Shown here: positions 57,251 through 64,000 of the stretch, one piece after another
Numbering within the stretch: the first letter of the stretch is position 1
Layout: each line of letters opens with the position of its first letter
From: Kingdonia uniflora
Taxonomy: Eukaryota; Streptophyta; Magnoliopsida; Ranunculales; Circaeasteraceae
Assembly: GCA_014058105.1 (NCBI GenBank)
Contig: JACGCM010002657.1
Span: 1,426,001-1,490,000 of the forward strand
Length of the DNA stretch: 64,000 bases
Direction: 5' to 3'
Made by a program: the position numbers and the translations under genes
Notes under the pieces: generated by a model
Told to the model about the DNA's origin: nothing
What the model saw: only the letters and a program-made list of their open reading frames with translations
The model's database searches: none

Positions 57251-58773
57251 AGGTAGAGGATCCTAAGAACGGAAATATTTTTAAGGACAGTGGCCAACGA
57301 TTGAAACCGTACTTAGAGACCTGCACTTTTGATGAAGAGATAATATTTCTAAATGATCCAGTATATCAGAGCTGATATTGTGTACCGCTGTAGTACCATT
57401 GCAACATTATTTAAGTATGGGGGTATATTAGTCCTGCTGAAGAAGGCAAACTTAATGCTTCATGGGAGGCAACCCATGACACATTCAGGTAAAAAAATTC
57501 ATTTTTTCTCTTATATTTATTTTATTGTTCTCAAACATTAAGAGCAATGCTTGATTTAAGTTTGGGGCTAGGAAACCATTTCTATAAATATTTTTTGAAA
57601 AAAGAGAAATAATATCACTTTAACAATTTACGATATATTTTTGACGAATTTCCAAACACTTAAACTGATTTTACTTTGACATAAATATTATGGAAAAGCC
57701 AAAATTTTAAAATTGTACCAAGTATACACTAGAATATTTTGGAATATCTTAAGCTTAATGTACTATCCTTTTATTATCGACTAATTCCAACTAACTTGGT
57801 ATATTTTATAAACGTATACTTTACTGTAGTTTTGCAATTAATACCTTCAATAGATTTTTGCTCAGTATAAGGGAAATTTAGCATTTATGCTAGGAATAGT
57901 TTGCTATAAGGGAGGCAACTGCCTAAGAATAAGTTCATTCTTAAGAAGAAAAAATATAATAAGCCAAAAAGTGCTCTAAAAAATTTTACGCTGCAAGGCT
58001 ACTCATATGATTACAAACTAAAAGATGAAAAATTATCACCAATCTCGACTTTGACCATGAACTATGTGAAAGGAGTATAAGAAAATATTACATGTGAGAA
58101 TCCGGAGCCTTGGTCATGATGGGTGACCACGCCCCGGTAACCTTAGCCAACTGGCAGGGATTTTCGATTAAAAACTCTTTGTTATGGAGGCTTCACTAAG
58201 AAACAAAGTACTCAAAAGAAAAGGCTTGCAAAAACTAAAAATGAAAAAATAATTCTAAGAACATGAATTGACTAAGGCACTTGTCGAACTAATGGTTAAA
58301 TTCATTCTAGTAAGAACTAGACTACCAAAAAAACTTAGTAAATTATTCTAGACAACGTATTAGGCGATAAAACTATTTTTACTATATACTCAAATATAGC
58401 TAAAGAAAAATACTTGAATCTCTTTCCAATCTTGTGGTAGTACCTCTAGTTTCGGATAAGCTTAAAATATTATTTGGTATACTTGGGAGAATAGCAAGTT
58501 TAAGGATTTTTTTATTGGTATATTTCAGTCACAACTAAGTAAGGGTCAGTTCACAAGAAATGAGTCATGTGTATTCTAGAATTGTTTAAAATGTCATTAT
58601 TAACTTTTTTATTGGTATAATCACTGCAAACCCTAACGAGAGAACACTCGTCTATCATGCTAAACCTGGAGGTTTAACGGCTTGTTGCATATGCTAAATG
58701 TAATTGTGCTCCTAGCGGAAGTGGCTATTATTTTATTTTACTCGGGAGAACAAAAAATAAATTTGGGGGTATT
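57251..58773 (+). other. Athila-2 3' untranslated region with polypurine tract
   Basis: No ORF resembling an envelope-like protein. GGGAGGCAACCCATG (about 57464-57478) matches a box in the older Athila copy at about 17413. AAATTTGGGGG (58760-58769) just before the 3' LTR is the polypurine tract. Confidence 0.65.
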
Positions 58774-60016
58774 AGATGAGCGCGTAATTTTGACATTTTT
58801 AATTTACCCGAACATATATTTTAGTCATCCATTATATTTAATTTTGGATACTTATGTACGTGTGTTTGATTGTAGCTATTGAAGATAGATATTTGAAACC
58901 ATGCTCTTAAAGTCAAGTAAAAGTGTCTCTAGCAATTCATAACACAAAAGTCAATAACACAATATATTTGGTCTAAAGATTGAAGAAATATATACACAAA
59001 TATTCTTGGAGAATAAGATCCAAGAATATATGGCATCCAAGATCCTTGAAGATATTTCATATTGAAGATATATGCAAGAGTTTCCATGAAGAAAGATCCT
59101 TACATCACTTAAGGGAATTATATATAAGAATATTAGAAGATTGGTTGTAAAATTTGAAGATATTATTATGATAATATTCTTTACAATTTAATGCATAGTT
59201 TCTAAATTTGGGATCCTTCTCCTATAAAAGGAACCCTCCCCCATTGTAATTTGGCATCTCATATTAGAGCAATTTTAGCAAAAATAAAGTCATAAGTTTA
59301 ATTAAATTGCTTCTTCTTCTCTTTTAGTTTAATTTTTGTTAATGTCTTTTTTAGTTGTTAATGCGATGAAGCCCGAGATGAGCTGCAAATCTCCTTGCTA
59401 AGGCTAGGATAAGGCTTCTTCTTGGATGAGCAATGGTTAATAATAATTTTATTCTAATTAGTTTTCTCTTAGTACTTTATAATTGATAGTTAGTGCATCA
59501 TATCGAAACCTTTACCATAGCTTCGATTTGGTGTACGATAACTTTGGATACAATTAAGTGCTACTAGCCGTAGACTTGATTTGGAGATCTAAATAAGAGA
59601 AAATACTAGAGAACTAACTTAAGCCTAGCCATAGTTGAGTTGATAATTCACTAAGACACTCTTCACCTTATCTTAAAAGCATAACCATTAAATGCTTAAC
59701 TATAGATTTAGTGGTTTATTTTACAACATCGTATGTGTCTTAACATAAATATATTATGTGTGGAGATATTTGGATCTAGTTATATATCGATTAGTGCTTT
59801 GAAATGTAGAAGCCAAGTTCGAACCTTAGCTCTCTCCCTCATTAAGTTTTATAATTAGTTTTTATTTATTCTTCTTAGATTTATCTTGTATATAATAATT
59901 ATTCGGCCTAGAATGTATTTGTTTTCCCAAACATCCTTGTAGATTCGATCTCACTCATCCGTGCTACAATTTGACAACCGTACTTTAAGCGGGTATTTTA
60001 TAGAGGCCCTAAAACC
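58774..60016 (+). repeat. Athila-2 3' LTR
   Basis: Colinear with 48970-50208. The first base of TGATGAGCG is A here. The right boundary is set at AAAACC, before the copies diverge. Confidence 0.85.
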
Positions 60017-61589
60017 CTCTTTTTAGTCAAGCCCTTTTTATCTCTACCAACTCTGAGGGGCGGTTGTTATAGGGGAGGCGGTGATGGTAGTGAAGGAGGT
60101 AGACAAAGAATGGAAGTCTGCCTCTGCATTTCCATCTCTACTTTGCGCTGAGAAGACCTTCAGTTTCATGATCCTATAGTTTTCATTTGAAGTTCGTCTA
60201 GACTTCGACCAAACTCATGGAAGGGAGGATATTCATTATTTCCAATGTCTGCTTTGCATCAGGGTACAAAATTATTGAAGCAGGACAAGCTAAAGGATTT
60301 GAAGCTTCGGAGTACCTGAAAGGCTTGTTAGCTGTAGATGCACTAAAAAAATTGTTATCTGTAAAGTACCTGAAGCTGAGTATTGGAAAAAACTTTATCT
60401 GTTGAGTACCTGCTGTCGAGTACTTGAAAAACTTGTTATTTGTAAAAGCACTTGTAATATGTTTTGAGATGAATAAAATTACTTATCCAAATTTGTGTTG
60501 ATATAGAAATAGAATAACTCTAAAAATTGAGCTGTCTTAAGAGTTTAGAATATTGTATAAAATGGAATGTATGAGGGTAAAAAGTAAAATACTTGTACTT
60601 ATTGAACTGGTATACATTTATCTTTAAATATATGTGTTAAGAGGCGAATATCATTCGATCTGCGAGCTAGAAATGTGGGAGAGAAAAAAAATTATAGGAG
60701 TTTTAGAATGAAGAATCGATCTCGTTGAGGTCGTTTTTAGAAAATTAGATATGAAAATAATAAGTTCAATCGGTAATAATCTAGGATTATTGAGTTCGAT
60801 AGAAAGAGATACGATCAAATAATTTCTCTCAAGATAAGGTACGTCTGTTAGGAGGTAAAAGAAAAATAGCATAATTTGTGTGAAATTGATAATAAAAATT
60901 GATAAATAAGGGTAGAACGAGTTTAGAATTTGATGAAAGAGATTAGAACGATGTAGACTCGAGCCCAGAGAATCCCTTATGCCGCTGAAGGGTGATTGGC
61001 AATAAAGATCGCTAAAGTACGTAAGAGAGTTTTTGTACTGCTAGATCATGATGTTGAGTTGCTAGTGAGGGAATGTTAGTTTGAAGGTTTAGATTCGATG
61101 GGCAGGGAACTTGAGTATGCACATTTTCTCTATAAAGGGTTTTTTTGCGAACTGGTGACGGATCCTGCAGATCGAGAAGAGGTGGTGGGATTGATTGCTA
61201 AAGAAGATATCGATTTGGAGGATGCGATGATCATTGTAGGTTTATTGATTGGATGTGGCTTTCCAGGTTATGAAGGCTATTTTAGATGTAATTATATGTG
61301 AAGTGAACAGAGTTGATGTAAAAATAGGGGTGATAGAATATACCTGCCTGTGCTTGAATAATTCGAAAGAAATTATTATGGAATAAATCATCTATTTTTG
61401 TGATGGCTATTTATGATTATTGTAAAATATGAATTTAAAAATATTTGAAACTTTGTTGTGTGAGCTTTGAAAATGACGTCATTGCTGCTATAAGAGTAGA
61501 AGAAGAAGAGCGTACAGAAAGAGCGAGTTAGATTTTGTCCCTTGTGCAAAAGTAAGAAAAACTCGATTGCATGTAAGTGTGAGTCATCA
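60017..61589. other. Tat-2 flank and upstream region of its antisense-type ORF
   Basis: Short irregular repeats containing GTACCTGAA and CTTGTTATCTGTAAA lie at about 60310-60460. A 67-codon + frame (61098-61301, rich in Asp/Glu) may be a small upstream exon; not recognised. Confidence 0.4.
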
Positions 61590-64000
61590 TGAGTGCGGTT
61601 AAGTCAGATAGAAATGTGGAGAAGATAGAAAAAAATTAACTAAAATACAAGTTAAAAGGCTATGATGGGAAGGCATTTTTACCCAAAAGGTATAAGATGT
61701 CTGACATGGACAATGGAAGGGATGCCTCAGTTCCAAAACCAAGGATGGCTCGTGCGAGGCTCAATAACTACTAGCAGTCAGAGAGAGAAAATATAAATAC
61801 TGCTTCGTCTTCATCAATCAAACATTTTTCAACTTCTAAAAAGTTAAAGAGCATTAAGAGAGGAAGGAAAAAGAAAGACAAATATAGCACAGAGGCACGT
61901 GGAGATTTAAGCGAAATGGATTATTATTCAAGGCGTATGAGAGTCGCTGAAACTGGTTTGCGAAGGTAGTTATACAACAACGTGGTGAGGAAAGGATTCA
62001 GCGCTGCATTGGATTCACACTCTGACATAGAAAATTAGTAGAGAATTTGCGATGTGTATACGTTATTTATGAAGACCATTTGGTATTGCTAAGAAAAGTG
62101 GTCAAGTACAATTTATAGTAATCTATGAAAATCTTTTATTATATGATATATAAAAGATATTTGAATGCGGTTAACGTATAATAAAAACATAATAATAGAT
62201 ACCTGGACCTCTGTGTAGGTCGAACGTATTGTGTAGGATAAGATCATTCCTCGTAGTTGATATGAGGATTTCCCCTGTAAGTGAGGCATCGAACTCTGCT
62301 CGGTCGGTTGAGTCTGCGATTAGAACATCAGGAAATGAGGAAGAAGGAGGTTTTGATCAATTTCTAGGTTTCCCTAGAAGATTGGTATCCTAAGCACCTC
62401 ATTCGGATGCATTCAAAAAGTTTTGTAAAGTCAGGGCTTTTCTAGGAGGTAGATGGGGCAACTGCATAGATTATGCCAATAGGCAATTTAGGGGTTGTAT
62501 TGCAGCAATGGGAGAGGAATATTTTTATTTGTTGGCTGATTTGGCGAAGGAAAAAAGGGATAGAGGTATAGTGGAATCGATCTCTTTAGAGTATTTTGAT
62601 AGGGATGTTCAGACTAAATTGTCAGAGAGTTTTTTATGTTACCTGTCTCAGTTGGAGTACGGGTTAAGTCTTCCCCTTATCAATCCTGCGAAGGGGATTA
62701 TGAATCTCATAGGGGAATGTCCCGTTTAGATGAATGGGAACATGTGGGAGGTCATAAGTGTATGTGAAACTTTGAATATATGATGGGAAGGAGATGAGAG
62801 AGGGAGGAGGATAACCTCCGAGGTTGTATTGCAGTTTCATTGTGTAAAAAACTATTCATGAAGTTGAAGGGCATATTTTTGTGCGAGTGCAACTCGACCT
62901 CACTATTTCTATCTGAACTCAGCAGGTTGACCGTGTAATGATAATATGATATGGGTGAAGGGTGATTGCCTTCAGAGAGATGATGAAGAACCCATGGAAC
63001 TTATCTTTAGAACTGTAAAATAAAGTAAGTATAACCATGAAAAATATATGAGATTTGATAGTTGAATTTGTATGACAACGAAATGCTCGCTGATGTTAAT
63101 GTTTTGTATGTTGCAGGTCCTAAATTATAGGTGAAGAGGAAAGAATCATTGTTGGATACAGTTGCTCAAGAGGAGTCAGAGCTCGAGGCTGTACTGGAAG
63201 ATCTTGGCATTAGTAGAAAAAAATGTGTTAACAGTCGAGTTGACAAAGTTCTAAAATCTCAGTCGACAAGGCTAATGACGAGTGTCGATGACAGCAAGAT
63301 GAAGAGGATTGATGGGGAAAGGCGAGTGAACTTGCCTAAGTCCCCTGGAACAAAATGCGCAGGATTACCTGAGTCCGTTACGTTGAGCAAACAAGCTTGA
63401 ATGTTTCCCAAAAGGCAAATGCCGAAGCGTCCTTTGGCTTCTGAACCACGGGAAGTAACGAGGCTGGGGAAAAACGGAGAAGGGCTGAACTTCAAATGTC
63501 GGGGGCGAAGGTCTCAGATGATCGACCTGTGGTGGAAGATGATTGGAAAAAGGTGGAGGAAAAAGCCAGGCTGGCAGCTCTCCACAGGGAGGAAGAGATG
63601 AGCAGAATGGTATGTTCATAAGCTCGAATACGTTTTGTGGTAGATTTTGTATTATGATTGGAGCTAATCGATAAAGTCGATTTTTTTGTGATTTTTTAGG
63701 CTGCTTGGCTAATAAAGGGAATATGCCTCGGGATTAAGGAGGAGAGGGCCGAGCTAAAGAGGAAGAAGGTCAAGCTCGAATAAAGCGTAGCTCGATTGAA
63801 ATCTAGCTTGAGCATGGAGGGGAAGCGACTGGAGGCCTTGAAGGCTTCCCAAGTAGAAGAGATCAATAAGCTTTAGGCGGGGGAGGGAGTATATTTGGTT
63901 GAAGCGGTAGCTGAGCGTGACAGGCTCAGGCGTCACCTTATATCCAAAGGGTATTCTGAAGATGACGTAGACGCCATTAGGGCCGACTCCTATGTTGAGG
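61590..64000 (+). pseudogene. Tat-2 antisense-type ORF, multi-exon, partial
   Basis: + strand pieces: MSAVKSDRNVEKIEKN with a basic region (KKLKSIKRGRKKKDK, 61590-62040), then from an ATG at 62262 MRISPVSEASNSARS to 62729 (DAFKKFCKVRAFLGGRWGN; LAYL-like LCYLSQLEYGLSLPLINPA; then IGECPV, a stop, MNGNMWEV). The stop at 62727-62729 sits where the first Tat copy has Gln (PVQMNGN). Another stop is at 62391. Next come 63131-63608 (charged, basic), a GT-AG intron at about 63619-63699, and a coiled-coil region (63700-64000) with RLRRHLISKGYSEDDVDAIR. I recall this last motif from uncharacterised plant retroelement proteins. Function is unknown. Confidence 0.7.

Larger units (their letters stand above)
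48970..60016 (+). mobile_element. Athila-type Ty3/gypsy retrotransposon (Athila-2), complete but inactive
   Basis: LTRs of about 1.24 kb (48970-50208 and 58774-60016) enclose a long leader, gag, protease, RT, RNase H and integrase in gypsy order, with a polypurine tract before the 3' LTR. The LTR start TGATGAGCGCGTAAT and the FMDDF-type RT fit Athila-like elements. No envelope-like ORF is visible between integrase and the 3' LTR. I could not match a 5-bp target duplication: GTTTG precedes the 5' LTR and CTCTT follows the 3' LTR, but the exact 3' boundary is uncertain by a few bases. Stops and catalytic substitutions make it inactive. Confidence 0.9.
60017..64000 (-). mobile_element. Second Tat-lineage element, partial (runs off the window)
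   Basis: Recognised through its antisense-type ORF on the + strand and short sequence likeness to the first Tat element (GAAGCTGAGTATTGGAAAAAACTTTATCTG near 60370-60400 resembles the complement of about 38580-38605). By analogy the element itself lies on the minus strand, with gag-pol to the right of the window. Its 3' LTR is not seen; the left edge abuts the Athila-2 LTR, so Athila-2 may have inserted into or truncated it. Confidence 0.6.

Noticed and set aside
57251..58770. Envelope-like ORF in Athila-2
   Set aside because: Only short frames without membrane-protein features are present between integrase and the 3' LTR.
48965..60021. Target duplication for Athila-2
   Set aside because: Bases on both sides (GTTTG and CTCTT) do not match; the 3' boundary is uncertain, so no duplication is claimed.
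1..64000. CRISPR arrays, rRNA, tRNA genes or bacterial operons
   Set aside because: No regular spacer-repeat arrays or cloverleaf-like genes were seen, and all recognisable proteins are from plants or plant retroelements.

Overview
The window is plant nuclear DNA, probably from a eudicot and from heterochromatin. It is made almost entirely of transposable elements nested inside one another. I see no intact host gene, no rRNA, tRNA or CRISPR, and nothing bacterial. The evidence is Ty1/copia and Ty3/gypsy gag-pol remnants with tRNA-type primer binding sites, CACTA DNA transposons, and broken pieces of recognisable plant genes (MED25, SCC2, a PPR gene) that keep GT-AG introns.

Left nest (about 0.74-17.6 kb). 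A decayed Athila-type gypsy pol (740-1707 and 14965-17598) was split in its reverse transcriptase by a Ty1/copia element (1713-14959, two 355-bp LTRs, target duplication GCCAG/GCCGG). The copia element was in turn split in its reverse transcriptase by an 8.1-kb CACTA transposon (5039-13124, ends CACTACAACAAAAA, target duplication AAA). No transposase is recognisable in this CACTA. It carries intron-containing fragments of MED25 (PFT1, a Mediator subunit) and SCC2 (cohesin loader), both on the + strand, plus a reversed LINE tail.

Middle nest (17.6-46.9 kb). A chromovirus lies on the minus strand (17604-46913, LTRs of 453 and 422 bp). A second CACTA element (18266-41923, target duplication ATG) cuts it between integrase and chromodomain. 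That CACTA carries a PPR pseudogene, which was itself cut by a 4.5-kb solo-LTR-like insertion (21476-25984, duplication CTTAT). It also received a 12.9-kb Tat-lineage gypsy element (28045-40983, duplication CTTAC) that has a 196-bp tandem repeat and antisense reading frames between pol and the 3' LTR.

Right part. 46919-48969 is unassigned. 48970-60016 is a complete but inactive Athila-type element on the + strand, with LTRs of about 1.24 kb. From 60017 to the window end lies a second Tat-type element, seen only through its antisense-type ORF on the + strand, so its pol should be on the minus strand beyond the window.

Insertion order is read from target duplications and reading frames that become continuous when the insert is ignored. 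No gene here looks capable of making a full-length working product. The most interesting observation is the double host-gene capture by the first CACTA element. Calls rest on reading by eye and on remembered family features; no database search was made.
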